Source: Gnetum montanum (taxonomy: Eukaryota; Streptophyta; Gnetopsida; Gnetales; Gnetaceae). Taken from it: a stretch of 64,000 bases of DNA. The stretch is taken from NCBI GenBank assembly GCA_015680685.1, contig MNCI01020897.1:49744-113743 (forward strand), in the 5' to 3' direction. Positions 22,494-35,100 of the stretch are shown in pieces (within the stretch, counting starts at the first letter, position 1; each line of letters starts with the position of its first letter). A program made the translations under genes and the position numbers. The notes below the pieces were generated by a model. That model ran no database searches. It was given only the letters and a program-made list of their open reading frames with translations, and was not told the origin of the DNA.

Positions 22494-23627
22494 GGGACAT
22501 ACATTTTTAGTGACTACCTCTTGGAGAGATTAAAAAATTATGTTGATGACATAGCATTCAAGTCTAAGGAAGCTATTGATCATCCCAATGATCTCAATAT
22601 AGTCCTCAAACATTGTCATAGTCATGAACTATGCCTCAACCCCAAGAAATGTGTTTTCAGAGTTGAAACTGGATGCATGCTAGGTTTTATAGTGTCAAAA
22701 ATAGGGATATGAGTGGACCCCAATAAAGTGAGGGCCATCATCAAATTAACATCACCTACAAACCTTAAAGAGTTGTGCAGGTTGCAAGGTAAAGTGTAGT
22801 TTATCAAAAGGTTTATCGCGAGGTTGACAGACAAACTACACCCCATGCAACACCTGCTTAAGAAGTGGGTCAACTTTGAGTGGACAAATTAATGTCAATA
22901 AGCCTTTGATAACCTAAAGAAAGATATTTTACATATCCTAAACTTTTACCTACCATAGAGGGATAGGCCTTTCTACATCTACCTTCCCACTTCAGACACA
23001 TCTATTGCTACATTGCTATGTCAAAAAAGAGATGATGGGTCTAAAATCCCAGTCTATTACTTAAGCCATGCATTAATAACTTACGAGGAAAAGTACAATG
23101 AGGTAGAAAAATATTGTCTCATTCTAGTATTAGCACATAAAAAGTGGAGACATTACTTGTTTCGTAGCAAAGTTAACATCATATGCAGAAGTAACATACT
23201 TTGGGCTATCACAACTAACTTATACAAGAGCGGTAGGATAGATCCATGGAAAGCTATAACAACAAAATTTGATATACATTATGTAGCACAATAATCAACA
23301 AAGAGACAAGAAATAGCCACATAGCTTACAACTTCACTCATTGATGCTCAGGAAATAATAGAACCTAAATTACTAGATGAGTATATCAATAGCGTAAATC
23401 CTGTACCATTTAACTTCAAACAAAATTTACATTTTGACAATGCATCAACTACATGAGATGGTAGCACTGCTGCTGTCCTTACATTTCCCTTTAGGAAAAT
23501 TCAACCCTTCACATATCATTTTGCATTCCTTTGCACCAACAATGTAGCTGAGTACGAAGGACACCTTAGGGGCCTTCTAGCAGCTCAAGAGTTGAACACC
23601 CAACACGTAGCAATTTAAGGTGATTCC
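22494..23627 (+). pseudogene. pol: Tat pol fragment: RT C-terminal half, RNase H, aRNase H
   Basis: It starts abruptly at TYIFSDYLLERL with YVDD following, then LNPKKCVFRVETGCMLGF, RNase H (VYYLSHALITYEEKYNEVEK) and the second RNase H (CTNNVAEYEGHLRG). It has many stops. At 23627 the second RNase H is cut by the terminal TGTAATGAC of the element 4 LTR, so element 4 inserted into, or was joined to, this older copy. The 5' half of RT is missing. Confidence 0.85.
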
Positions 23628-25238
23628 TGTAATGACGGAAAACGTCGGTAGCTAGAAATACCGACTGAGATTCTGTGTACATAGCTTTAACCACAGATCC
23701 ACGCGAGGGCTAAGCTGGAAAAACGAATCCGTGGTGCCCTGAACGGTCTTGTCGATCAGACAGGGACTTACGAGTCAGTAAAGCGATGATGATTATGAAT
23801 TTTTTGTGTGCCGCGATTTGGTTCGAGAGATCGTGAAATGGGAGGACAACGACGTAGATGGATCGCTACGGGGATAACGCCAAAACGCCGAAAAGATGCT
23901 GATCGGGAGAGAAACGTGTAATTCGCAAAGATCAAAGATCTATGTTTCGATCCCGGATAGAATGTAATGATTGTGTGTATATCACGTTACAATGGGAGAG
24001 AACCCCCAACAACTTGATACAAAAATGAGCAGAAAACAACAAGAAAACTGTCTGGACAGAAGTTTGATCTACCTTGTAGGCCAAAGCTTAGGTACAGGAA
24101 TGGTCAAGCTCTAAAGTCTACCGATCTTCTGACCGATAGAACCTGCTAACTGGGTGAGACGACCCTGCGATTCTCATTCTGCTTCTTTGCTTCGGGTAGA
24201 TCTGCTGTTAGGGCTCAAGCGTGTTGTGCTCTGTTCCTGCTGGAGAATGATGTGGTCAGCGATTACCAAAAGGTTTCTCTTCGTTTCTCTGTTCAAGGAG
24301 ATAGGTGTTCCCTTGCTCAGAAAATGCTCTTGCCCTCTTGATCTGCTGCCAACAAAAGTGATCAGTGCTCTGGTGCTCTAGTTTGTCAACTTGTCAACTG
24401 GCCAACTCCCCAAATCTCCAACCCTTGTATGTTTGTCAGCCAGGGTATTTATAGGCCGCGACACACGCAACCTTGATGATGTGGGCTCGAATGTCGCGGG
24501 TCCTGTTGACGTGATTCTTTTAAGTCGAACTGCGACTACGCACAACACGCTCATTTGCGTGTTGTGCGTGTAAAGAGCAGGTCCATGCTAGGCGTGTATC
24601 AGCTACATTTGCACTCATTCGCGTTGTATTGCGTGTATGAGCACAATCCTGGTATAACAACAATAAGCTCAAGATTGTTTTACGCTCATCACGCAACTGT
24701 GTGTTACACAGCGTAAATGTAACATACACTTTCCACGCAGCCGCGCGCGGTGAAGTGTAAACAAAGTAGAACTTACGCTCATCACGCAGCTGCACGTGAT
24801 GAAGCATAACGAGCGTGCACCTGCATCATGACCCATGCATTGGTACGCATCGCCGCGTAACGCCCGTAAAGACCAGTTATTTATGCGCTGCGAGAAAAAG
24901 TGCGAACCCATCGTGCTTCTCCGGACTTTGCCTTCAACTGTCTTGGAGCTTATAACGCTCATTACGCTACCATGCGTGCTAGAGCATAAACTTGTCCTTG
25001 GAAAAATTTGCCTTCAACTTTCTTTGGAGCTTATTACGCTCATTACGCTGCCGTGCGTGCTAGAGCGTAAACTTGTCCTTGGAAAAATTTGCCTTCAACT
25101 TTCTTTGGAGCTTATTACGCTCATTACACTGCCGTGCGTACTAGAGCGTAAACTTGTCCTTGAACAAATTTGAGGCGCGTTCTTGCTCAAATTACGAATC
25201 TTCTCCTGAGGCCGACCCGTAATTTTCACGGTGTTTCA
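23628..25238 (-). repeat. 3' LTR of element 4
   Basis: Reverse complement of an LTR starting TGAAACACC (25238) and ending ATTACA (23628), 1611 bp. It has the same TATA box (24453-24444) and U3 palindrome array as element 1. It is 53 bp longer overall than the element 1 LTR; an 81-bp triplication accounts for a gain that smaller deletions partly offset. Confidence 0.87.
24946..25188 (-). repeat. 81-bp unit, three tandem copies inside LTR
   Basis: GAGCTTATTACGCTCATTAC recurs at 24946, 25027 and 25108, exactly 81 bp apart. Element 1 has one copy at the matching place (about 7780-7860). Because 81 is divisible by three, it makes a spurious 112-aa open frame on the plus strand. Confidence 0.9.
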
Positions 25239-26289
25239 ATGGCCCCTCTTTGTTGACGGTTAGAGGGCTTACCCGAAAAACATTGACAAAGAATGCGAAA
25301 CACCGGATTGGTAGAAGCAAGAACAACGTTCATCCATGACTACTCAGGTGTTGCTCTGTTCATGTAAAAGAGGAAGGCTGGTGAGTATGGGAGGTAAAAG
25401 GGTGTAACTGGAAACAAGTTCGGGGAAGATGTAAACTGTGTGTTTATTCATGTCAACAGGAATGCTTTCAGACGAGCGTAGCGCGTCAATCTGAGATGTC
25501 TCTGTTACAAATTGTAGCAGGAATGTGTGCAAAAGGAGCATTGCACATCACTTTCTGCGATATCTCTGCTAGCGTGAGTGCGGACAATGAGGACTTGCGT
25601 ATGTGAATGCTGCGTATGGGAACTGGGTGGTGGGGAAGAAGGAAACAAGGATTAAGGATAGACGTGTGTCGGGTAGAAATGTGCAAAGCTGAGTGGTCGG
25701 GCAAACTTGAGCAGCCATTTCAGCACGCTGTTGTACTTCGCCACTCAGATGGACGCACCTTTGAATGACATCCTCCAAGGTAAGCAGCCTGCAGCCACGA
25801 AAGAAAACAAAGGACGCCACTGCTTATGGACAAAAGACGGGGTTCTTGGAGACAATGTTGTCTGATGTTAGCTGGAGCCAATGTACTGCCAAGAAAAAGC
25901 CGGAACACTTGGGTGGTGCCGCCAATCCTGATGATTCGGCTCTGCATATCTTCGACAAAAGGCATCAGACACAGTGCAGCTCACTGGTTGCATCAGGAAC
26001 TGGCCAGATTAATTTACGAGGCCGGCCTCCGATAGCGATGATTGGTGGAGACTCGTGGGGCTGTGACCAACGAGGATTTCGTTGGGGCTCCCACTAACGA
26101 GGCTAAACTCCCGGAGCTGCTACCACCATGGCGGATGCGGTGGCGGCATCTCCGAGGGATCAGTAAGATGCCTCTCTGCTTGTCCGAGGAATCAGTAAGA
26201 TGCCGGTGGGGTGGTGACGCCGGAACTATCTTAGCATTCCACCCTTTTGGCTGCTTAGCTATATCGAAGATGATCACGCTCGCTTGATT
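25239..26289 (-). other. 3' UTR of element 4
   Basis: Reverse complement of the element 1 region 6661-7713, with the purine tract (AAAGAGGGG on the minus strand) at the LTR junction. No gene supported. Confidence 0.75.
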
Positions 26290-26810
26290 TGTATGAGTCC
26301 CAGTTTTAAGTCCTGGTAGACTACTGTTACTGGTTTTAAGTCCCAGTAGACCATGGTCCCATTTTAAAGTCCGGGTAGACCGAGAAGTGCTAGCTTTTCA
26401 TCGTAGCGGACAGTGATCAAGCTGGTTTAGGGTCTCAACAGACCATGCTGTGTATGTCAGTTTTACGTCGTGACCCAGGGACAGATCTGTGCTGGTTTTA
26501 CGTCTCAGCAGACGGCTACTTACTTGTGCCAGTTTAGCGTCGTGGCAGACGCGTGCAAAAGGTGCCAGTTTTTCGTCTTGGCGGACCTGTACAACATTGC
26601 CAGTTTTACATCGTAGCAGACGGTAACCACTTGCCAGTTTAGCATCGTGGTGGACACGTGCAAAGCATGCCAATTTCACGTCGTAGTGGACGGGTGATGC
26701 CAGTTTAACGTCGTAGCGAACGTGTCATGTCAGTTTTACGTCGTAGCGGACGTGTCGTGCTAGTTTTACGTCGTAGCGGATGTGTACCATCATACTTGCT
26801 GTCGACACCG
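26290..26810 (-). repeat. Tat-associated short-repeat array, reverse orientation (element 4)
   Basis: About 15 units of GCCAGTTTTACGTCGTAGCG type, the reverse complement of the element 1 unit, lying between the pol C-terminus and the 3' UTR. Copy order and several variant units match the element 1 array, so the array is inherited rather than newly grown. Confidence 0.85.
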
Positions 26811-26829
26811 TCGTTGCTGCTAGATGAAA

Positions 26830-28370
26830 TACCACTTTAAATACACATGATTCACAGGATTTGCTAACTCGTTGTCGTTGACGTCTGCCAGTTTGAACGC
26901 TCCGTTGCTGTATGCATCGATTACCAAGAAAGGGCCTTCCCAGTTTGCAGAGAACTTACTTGCTGGTTCACGCACAGCCTTGAGAACCAGGTCTCCCTTC
27001 TTGATCGGATGCTACTGAAGATTATGATGATGCTTTTGTCTCTGTTTATCTTGATATTTCTCAATTGCCTCAAGAGCCTGTATCCACTTCTCTTCCAATG
27101 ACTCCAAATCCATTATCCGAGCCTCGGTGTGTTGAGCCTCATTTATAATGGTGGAGAGGACCATTCTTAGAGAAGGGATTTGCAACTTAAGAGGTAGCAC
27201 CACCTCAGATCCGTAAACCAGGCTATAGGGCGTACTACCTGGTAGTTGTTCTACACGTAGTACGATATGCCCATAACACGTAGAGGATCTGTTCATGCCA
27301 CCGTCTTTTGTTGCCATCGAGCATTTTCTTGAGTAAATTGATGATTATATTGTTTGATGCTTCAGCTAGACCATTTTCCTGTGGGTACTAAGGAGAGGAA
27401 AAAGACTGTCTGATGCCTAGCTTGTCACAGAAAGATTTGGTATCTGCGCTACTAAACTGTGGCCCATTTTCGGTCACAATAGTCATTGGGAGACCAAATC
27501 GGGTTACTATGTTATCCAAGATGAAATGGCAAACCTGTTGAGATGTAATTTTCCGTAGGGGGATAGCTTCTACCCACTTTGTGAAGTACTCGGTAGTGGT
27601 AATGATGAAGCTACGTCCTGCGGAAGATTTTGGCGTGATGGGTCCTATAATGTCCAGTCCCCATTGTTGGAATGGTCATGTTATCTGTGTCGCGTGCAAT
27701 TCTGTGGGTGACATGTGGATGAGGTTTGCATGACGTTGACACGTGTCACAGGTCTTAACCTTTGTCAAACAATCTCTTTCCATGCGTGGCCAGTAGTACC
27801 CTAAGCGACGGATTTTTAGGGCCATAGCCCATGGTGCTACGTGGCCGCCGCACAGTCCCTCGTGAACCTCGCTGACGATGTGCTGTGCTTGGTCTACGTT
27901 AACGCAGGTGAGCAATACGCCATCAAAGGAGCATCTGCAGAGAGTGCTGTCTCTGATGATGATGTAGTGCCTAGCCCGTTTACGGGTTGCGTATTTTTGC
28001 ACACGCATTAAAGCAGCTGGTAACTCACCCTGTAAAAGATAAGATTTAATGTGATCGTACCACTCAGGCGTGCTTTCCTTGGTAAGAGAGGAGATGTGCG
28101 TCGTTTGAATGATAGGGTCTGCGTAGTCTGTAATCAATGCAGGGCAGGTGTTAAATAGGTGTGATGGCATGTGTAAAGCCAGAGTGGCCAGTGCGTCGGC
28201 CAGCGTGTTGTCAGTCCGTGGGACGTGCTGGGCGTCGAAGGTCATAAATCGCTTCAGAAGATCTTTAGCCTGATCACAGTAGGGCTGCAAGTGTACTGTC
28301 TTGCAGGCGTAGACTCCAGTGATTTGATTTATGACAAGCATTGAATCGCCCCTAACTGCCAGGTGTACAC
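26830..28370 (-). pseudogene. pol: Tat pol C-terminal part: end of aRNase H, integrase (element 4)
   Basis: Minus-strand frame from about 28370 (LAVRGDSMLVINQITGVYAC, end of the second RNase H) into integrase: zinc finger HEGLCGGH...CDTCQRHAN (about 27870-27730) and core WGLDIIGP (about 27660, a stop in the preceding WPFQQW stretch). The C-terminal region is at 27317-27012, and the tail matches GDLVLKAVREPA. There is a stop or frameshift near 27676 and another around 27330. It is highly similar to element 1. Confidence 0.88.
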
Positions 28371-29767
28371 GCATGATCCGGTTGAATTCCAAGGACTAAG
28401 TGCTTACGTGCCTTTGTGGAATAAAGATGAGTTAGTTAATCGTTGTCTTCCCAAGCTTACTTGTATAGGATGATTGTATGGTTAAGAAACTTGAGGTACT
28501 TGATTTTTATAGTTTTTAAGTTTTTATGTCCTAGTGCTACAAAGGGAAGAGAGAGATAACTAAGTAACTAATTTTAATTTAACTACTTCACTATGCTTTA
28601 ACTAGTCCTAACACTAACATCCATTCTCACTTTTTGTACACATCTTGAACTAGTGCAACACTACTGTGATTACCAAATGCTAATCGTTACTAGGTTACCA
28701 CGTGTTACACGCATGCTCAAAGTGATCGTACTGAGTGTGCTTACTTAGGAGAGTTGCAGGGTGAGAGAGAGAACATTAACTAACTAAGGAAAGCATTAAG
28801 TAATAGTAATTAATATTAATTAATCTATTCTAAATGCTGCAAGGTTTATCACAAAGTTTGTCTTTATTTTCATACACAAGGTATGCTCAGGTACACAATG
28901 CTCGAATAAAGGTCTGTTCACTTTATGACTCCTACTATGGGCACTCAAAAATAATTCTATCTCTGGAAAGGGAAAAAGGCAAGAGTTTGGGTAAGGGACT
29001 AAGATTAACTATGCAACCTAAGTGCACCTGCCTCTTATTTATAGGCAACAAGGCAGGCCCTGATATTGCATATGGGGTATCGCTGTGAAGGCTTCGATAT
29101 CGCAGACCCGATATCGTGGCTCGTCAACTACTAAATAAAATTTAATAAAAATAATAGAATTAGGGGAAAAAACTCATGTAACATGGTTATAAACTGCTTG
29201 AAAATGAGCTTTTTGTTAGTCAAACAATTGAAAGAGCTAAATTATTAAATTCTTAGCATGTGGGGACTATTTTCATAATGTGTGGATAGTTCGGATTGCC
29301 ATCACAACATGTGGGCCCCAAATACCCAGTGTGTGAAGAATTCTAGCCAAGCTTAGTGCTTGTTTAACTTAGTTTGACCACATCTAGGCTGTGTAGGTTT
29401 GGTGTAAGTCTTGTGCAACTATCCTTGATTATGCATAACTGTGTTTGGGTAAAGTTTTAGCTTGTTAGAGCACCACATGTTGGCCCAATGTGTGGAACAA
29501 GGTGCCCTACTGCGTGGGTCTAAGAAATAGTTTCCATAGCTTGCAAGGGTCATATCTTCAATTAATCTGCCATCCTAGGGCTTGTGGAACCTAGTAGACA
29601 TCTTATAGATAATTCTAGGCATGTTGGATCATGAAAAAGACCTCACACATTACTTAACATGTTGCCATGGTGTGTGGAATAGGATTTATAGCATGTGGGA
29701 TGAGACTTGATAGTTTGTAGAGGTTTTTGACTGGCTTTTTTATGTTTCAAGCTTTCATGATAGCATC
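28371..29767. other. Unassigned spacer; right part is a diverged flanking repeat
   Basis: 28371-29330 has no gene I can support; it includes a TATTTATAGGC TATA-like site near 29037 and two GATATCG palindromes near 29085-29115. 29330-29767 holds phrases such as GCTTGCAAGGGTCATATC and CATGTTGCCATGGTGTGTGG. These recur diverged at 52500-52637, on the other side of element 2. Confidence 0.5.
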
Positions 29768-31226
29768 TGAAACACCACTAATTTCAGCCTAACACTTTGA
29801 AATGAGAACAACTCAGAGCCTTTTGAGCTTTTGAGAGGCAAAAATTTGACTAAGGCATGTAACTCATGCTCAGTTGGTCAAGATAGCTTGCCCTCAGCGT
29901 GGGCAACTTCAATGACTTCAGAAACAAGACAAAGGTGGTTCAAGGTGCAAGGAATTTTCAAGGGTCACTATTGTGTCTAGTTCAAGTTTTAGAATTCAGG
30001 AATTCAAATTTTAGGTCAAATTGTATAAATTTTCTCACTCGCTGAGGTCACACTGGCAACATGAGGATAATGTAACCTACTCTAAAAGCCCCAAAATTGA
30101 GTCGAAATGATCTGATTTCCAAGGTGAAATTCATCCTTAGGGTTCATTGTTGATAACTTCAAGTTCTAGCCTCCATAATCCCATATTTTAGGTCCAAAAT
30201 TGCAAGTTTTTGTAGCTCACGATGTGGTCATGCTGCACTCACACTAGTAGCATGAGTCTAGTGTGAGTTACCAAAAGTGGTCTGAAACAAGGCACATCAA
30301 GCTCGATTTTTGACTTGAAGATCACTCCCAAGGTTAACCATAGGTAGGTAATTGTTGTCCTCAAGAAATAGGCTTCAAAGTTGAAAATTTGGTGTAAAAT
30401 ATGTCATTTTTAGCTCACTCACGCTGAGGTCATGCTGCCAGCGTGAGTGCATCATGAGTACTGGTCACGCTCGGTCAAAAGCATGTCAAACACACATTGA
30501 GGACATGCCAAGACAAAATAAACTCATGCTAGAAGATTTTGTGAAGCAGAGTTACCTCAAACAGCCACAAAACCACTCAAATCGACATCCTGTAGCAGTC
30601 AATTCAGAGATCTAGAAGTTTCAAGCGAGCCAGAGTCAATCTCTCTTGTTGTACATTATCATTTCCATTGTTAATTTTCATCATTTGTGACCTTGCCAAG
30701 ATCTTACTCTCTAAATTTTATGTGCTTCCATGAGCGTAAGCTAGCTTGAATACGCTAACACACGTTGTAAGATATAGTGCATCTGGTCAAAGAATGTAGC
30801 TTGCCTACACACGTCCAATTCACACATAGCTGTCCATCAAACACGTGTCACTTGATCCATTTTTCTCTCATTTATCAATTGTTGATTCCGCCCATGAGTT
30901 CCACACCTGAGCCCAGCTGAACCTTATAAATACCCTATCAATTCACATAAATAAGGTTGGAAATTTTAAAGGTTGATGGCTTAGGAAACACTAACTAGAA
31001 ACACTGACGATTTTTCGAACATCAATTATGATAACCCCAGTGCAAGCCATAGCTTATGTTCGGGGAAGTCCTTGGTTGATTTTCATGTAGACCATCCAAG
31101 GAACTTTTCCTTCATTTTCTTTTCTAGATTGCCCTCATGGGAAGGTAGGGTCAGCTGTACCTATCCAGTGATCCCTTAGTGTTTTTTTTCCCTTCCAGCC
31201 TTACACCAATGATTTCGGTTAGTACA
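29768..31226 (+). repeat. 5' LTR of element 2
   Basis: Starts TGAAACACCACTAATT and ends TTAGTACA; aligned with 47596-48640 plus 51588-52328. It contains CTCACGCT/AGCGTGAG palindromes (30030-30480) and a TATA box at 30925 (TATAAATACCC). It lacks about 260 bp found in the 3' LTR (51857-52114). Confidence 0.87.
30925..30934 (+). promoter_or_regulatory. LTR TATA box (element 2, 5' LTR)
   Basis: TATAAATACC, conserved at 51782 in the 3' LTR and in the LTRs of elements 1 and 4. Likely promoter for the element 2 genomic RNA. Confidence 0.7.
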
Positions 31227-31230
31227 GTAA

Positions 31231-31250
31231 ATTGGCGCTAGAAGGAGAGC
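31231..31250 (+). promoter_or_regulatory. Candidate tRNA primer-binding site
   Basis: TTGGCGCTAGAAGGAGAG lies 4-5 bp after the LTR end, the usual position for a Ty3/gypsy primer-binding site. TTGGCGC-type sites occur in many Tat elements. The tRNA identity is not determined. Confidence 0.6.
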
Positions 31251-31499
31251 CACCTGTGAAAACCATAAATTAATTGAGATCATAAACCTACAAAATTATT
31301 ACGTTAACCGAGACTATGAGCCTGCAAAACTCTTATGTTGTAGCGAGAACTTAAAACTCTCCAAATCCACCATCAAAATCCAAATAGCGTACACATGCTA
31401 GTTAAACGAGACGCTTCGTAGACTTCCACCACCACCCTCGACCAATCACAGTGAGCTTCTCTCACCACTTACAACCTGCATCTCCCCAGCTTGTTGAGC

Positions 31500-32110
31500 C
31501 AGCTTGCTCATGTTGAGCCCAGTCACTCACTGTAAGCCAGCTCACGCTATTAGTTACTCACACTATCAGCCTACTCACGCTATCAGTTACTCACGCTTTC
31601 AGCTTACTCACGCTGTTAGCCTGCTCACGATGTTAGTTACTCACGCTGTTAGCTTACTCACGTTGTCAGCCTACTCACATTGTCAACTTACTCACGCTGT
31701 TAGCCTACTCATGTTGTCAATTACTCATGCTGTCATCCTGCTCACGCTATCAGTTACTCACGCTGTCAGCTTTCCCATGCTATCAGTTACTCACGCTATT
31801 AGCTTGCTCACGCTGTTAGTTACTCATGTTGTTAGCCTCCCCATGCTGTCAATTACTCACGCTGTCAGCTTGCCCATGCTATCAGTTACTCACGCTATTA
31901 GCTTGCTCACGCTGTTAGTTACTCACACTATCAGCCTACTCACGCTATCAGTTACTCACGCTGTCAGCTTGCCCATGCTATCAGTTACTCACGCTATTAG
32001 CTTGCTCACGCTGTTAGTTACTCATGTTGTTAGCTTTCCCATGCTGTCAATTACTCACGCTGTCAGCTTGCTCATGCCATCTTGACCACCTAGCTTACAC
32101 ATGCTCAACT
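31500..32110 (+). repeat. 33-bp tandem array of TCACGCT units in the leader
   Basis: About 17 units, each two half-units of the form GTTACTCACGCTGTCAG and CTTGCTCATGCTATCA. Because 33 is divisible by three, a 193-aa repetitive frame is open across it (11-residue period with THAVSLLTL), but it has none of the character of a gene. It lies between the primer-binding site and gag. Confidence 0.88.
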
Positions 32111-32131
32111 TGCCCAGTTTACTCATGCTCA

Positions 32132-35100
32132 CTATGGAATCTTCCCAAATGAACATAGTCACACTGCCAATCTCTGACTTTGGGGTTGAGACCTCAAACC
32201 CTGTGACCGTGACGGAATCCATAACTATTATTGAACAGATAAACCCTTAAGGACCTATGTGTTAGTCACTTAGGATATAGGGCAAAGACTCTACTTATGC
32301 AACTCTCACACCAGAACAATATAATTTCATCTCTGTAAAGATTCAAGCCAAACTGCTGATCGATTGTGTAGAGAGAGAAGTGAAACGGAACTATAAACTT
32401 ATTTACAAAGGAGGTCGTTAGTTCATCCCGTCAACATTTGATATAATCCCTCTTTTCAAACACCATCATCGACTCATATCTCAACTTCTCATGGAAAGAA
32501 ATCAAGCCTTATAGCCACCTCTAATAGAGCCTTGAAGTCGAGATGAGGAAGATGACTTTGTGGCCCAATCTGAGCATGGGGATTCATACCATACTATCAA
32601 TCCCCATGCCCATACAAACCCATTATTCCACCCTTTCATGGAAGAAACTATGCTTCCTTCTTCATCTGCAAACACTCGAGTGTCGATTTCTTGATGAGAA
32701 GTAACCACTTACATTCCCACCTTCTCCATGCCCAACACTCAATTTGATACATCCACTTCCATCATACCTTTGCAAGTATAGTCCTAACAATCCCCTCCTC
32801 AAGCTAATGTAGGTTCAATCTTCCGACCACAGGTAATTGGGATGCCATCTATCATACCAGCTTCCATGTCCACCCCTTACATACCACAAGTGCAAACTCA
32901 TGGAGCACCATTGGTTACCTCAGCCCAACACGTTTAGGGTGTCACCACAACCTATGGCTGGGCAGTGGGTTTCACCACCTATTCAATGACACCAACCAAC
33001 TCACTACAACGTACCACACCCTACAATCCCATCTTTGAATGTTGCTCCACAACAACAATCGATAGTACAATAATCTCTCTTTCCACAAATGTTGCAACAA
33101 TCGAATTATTATCAATCACAATCCACTCAACCCACCGGTTTGTCTACTACCCAAGAGTGGGAAGGCACAAAAAAATGATGCACTCATTGACTGAGGAGTT
33201 AAAGCACCTTAAAATTGTAAACACTGAGGAATTCAAGGTGTTGGACTTTTATCAAGATGTCCCAATCCACCCTTTAGTCCCACCATTAACGTTGTCGAAG
33301 GGAATCTCATTGTCTTAACTAACTAAGTACAATGGAGAGGGAGATCCAAATGCCCATATGGTAACATTTCATCTAGATTGTCTATTTCTTCAATCCTAGC
33401 CTCATGAAATTCTACGTGTATTTGCTATGTCCCTGACAGGAAGAGCCTTAGACTAGTATTGAGCTTTATCCCATAACTCTATATCCTCTCTAGAAGATTT
33501 GGTACATTAGTTTTTTACACATTTTAAATATAATCTAAAGCCTAAAGCCACACTAGATAGCTTGATTCATATCAAACAAGCGGTGCTAGAACCAGTGCAA
33601 AATTTTATCCAAAGGTGTAGTGCATCCCTGAATGAACTTCACAAGCCCATTCATGAAACATATCTACTTACCATCCTTAAGGCAGTCGTGAATGATTTTA
33701 TTAAATTGAAAATTTATTATTTGAGTGCTCGTACTTTGAGACAAACATTCATGCAAATTAAGAACATAGAAGAAGCAGCGCAAACAAGTAACAACCCAGC
33801 GTACTCGACCTTTAGGAGCCAACATACAAGGAAAGATAAGGATAAATCTAAAATGACGGTAGTGGCTGTCGTAGAGACAGCCCAACCTAATAATCTAGGA
33901 TAGAAAGGAAAATAACCCGCTGCTCCAATCAGCCATGAAAAGACCATACCTATGCCTACACCTGAATCTTCATCAAATAGAAACACCAACATTGGTCACA
34001 CTTGTACATTCGAACGAAAGGATCCTGCCCAATATACACCCTTGCCTATGAAGCCTTCACAATTATTAGATCAACTTCTAAAGGCCGAGTTAATCAAACA
34101 TAAACAAATGTCTCCTACGACGTCTCAAAAATGTGATTGATTCTATGAGTTGGATAAGAACCCAGCTTTAGCAATAGCTAATGAGCCCCCCATTCCAAGA
34201 GGCTTTAGGTTGGACAGGTTTTGCGAATATCACCAATGGTGTGGGCATGGAACAGACTACTACTTCACCTTAAAATACGATATATAGCCCATGATTGATA
34301 GAGGTGAAATAGTTTTTGATGAGGCAAACCCAGTAAGGCCTAAAAATAGACCGATAGGAGTCTACAAAGACCCTCTCAATACTAATGATGCATCGTATGT
34401 GATTAATAGTATCCATGTGGAGAATGGATAGGACGTTCCACAAAGACCTTTCATAATCCATAGGCCCTCTGAAAATACACGTACCTCAACACATCCTTAA
34501 ACTCGTTTCATCATATGCACATTCCCTGCACCACAGAAACCATTCGTCATCTATGTACTCGCTTTTGTTGCAACAACAACTACACCATCAGAAAACCAAC
34601 CCATTCCCTTTGTGATCCAGGTGCCAAAACACCCTAACATGCAACCCGCTTTTGTTCCCCTACGACCCCTATGAGAACACCTTGCTAATAAGCTAACAAA
34701 AGAGCGCCTGGAGAGAGAACATCATGAGTACAAATTAGGACCACCAAAGCCTATACCGCTGAATGTTGTTCCCATGGTTCCATCCACTAGTGAGTCTAGC
34801 ACAAGTCATCAAAACAAGGATAATGTCATGGGTCGTGTCCCGAACCTAGCATCCTCAATTACTAACGCAAGAATCCCTCCATGAGAGATATGAATGCTAG
34901 GTCAAATGGACCNTGCAAGAATCCCTCCATGAGAGATATGAATGCTAGGTCAAATGGACCAAGTCTCCATAGACAAGAGTGCCCCAAATGATAAGGACCT
35001 AGTGAGTGCATTGACCCAAGTCATGCAGTCTTTGAAACAAAAGAATACTTCCTTAAGCCTATATGATCTGGTAATGAATTCAACTGTACATCGAGAAGCT

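Larger units (their letters stand above)
23628..28370 (-). mobile_element. Tat element 4, truncated (same family as element 1)
   Basis: On the minus strand, from the right: the end of the second RNase H, integrase, the pol C-terminus, a short-repeat array, a 3' UTR and a 1611-bp LTR. All parts align with element 1 in the same order. The 5' side is lost; homology stops near 28370. Like element 1 it is CpG-rich and little decayed. Confidence 0.87.

Noticed and set aside
24835-25173. 112-codon frame with three 27-residue repeats
   Set aside because: Product of the 81-bp triplication inside an LTR, on the strand opposite to the element; no homologue.
28834-29088. 84-codon frame MLQGLSQSLSLFS
   Set aside because: No homology, no conserved copies and a TATA-like site inside it; chance frame.
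31504-32085. 193-codon open frame with an 11-residue period
   Set aside because: It is the translation of a 33-bp non-coding tandem array in the retrotransposon leader; unit length divisible by three keeps it open.
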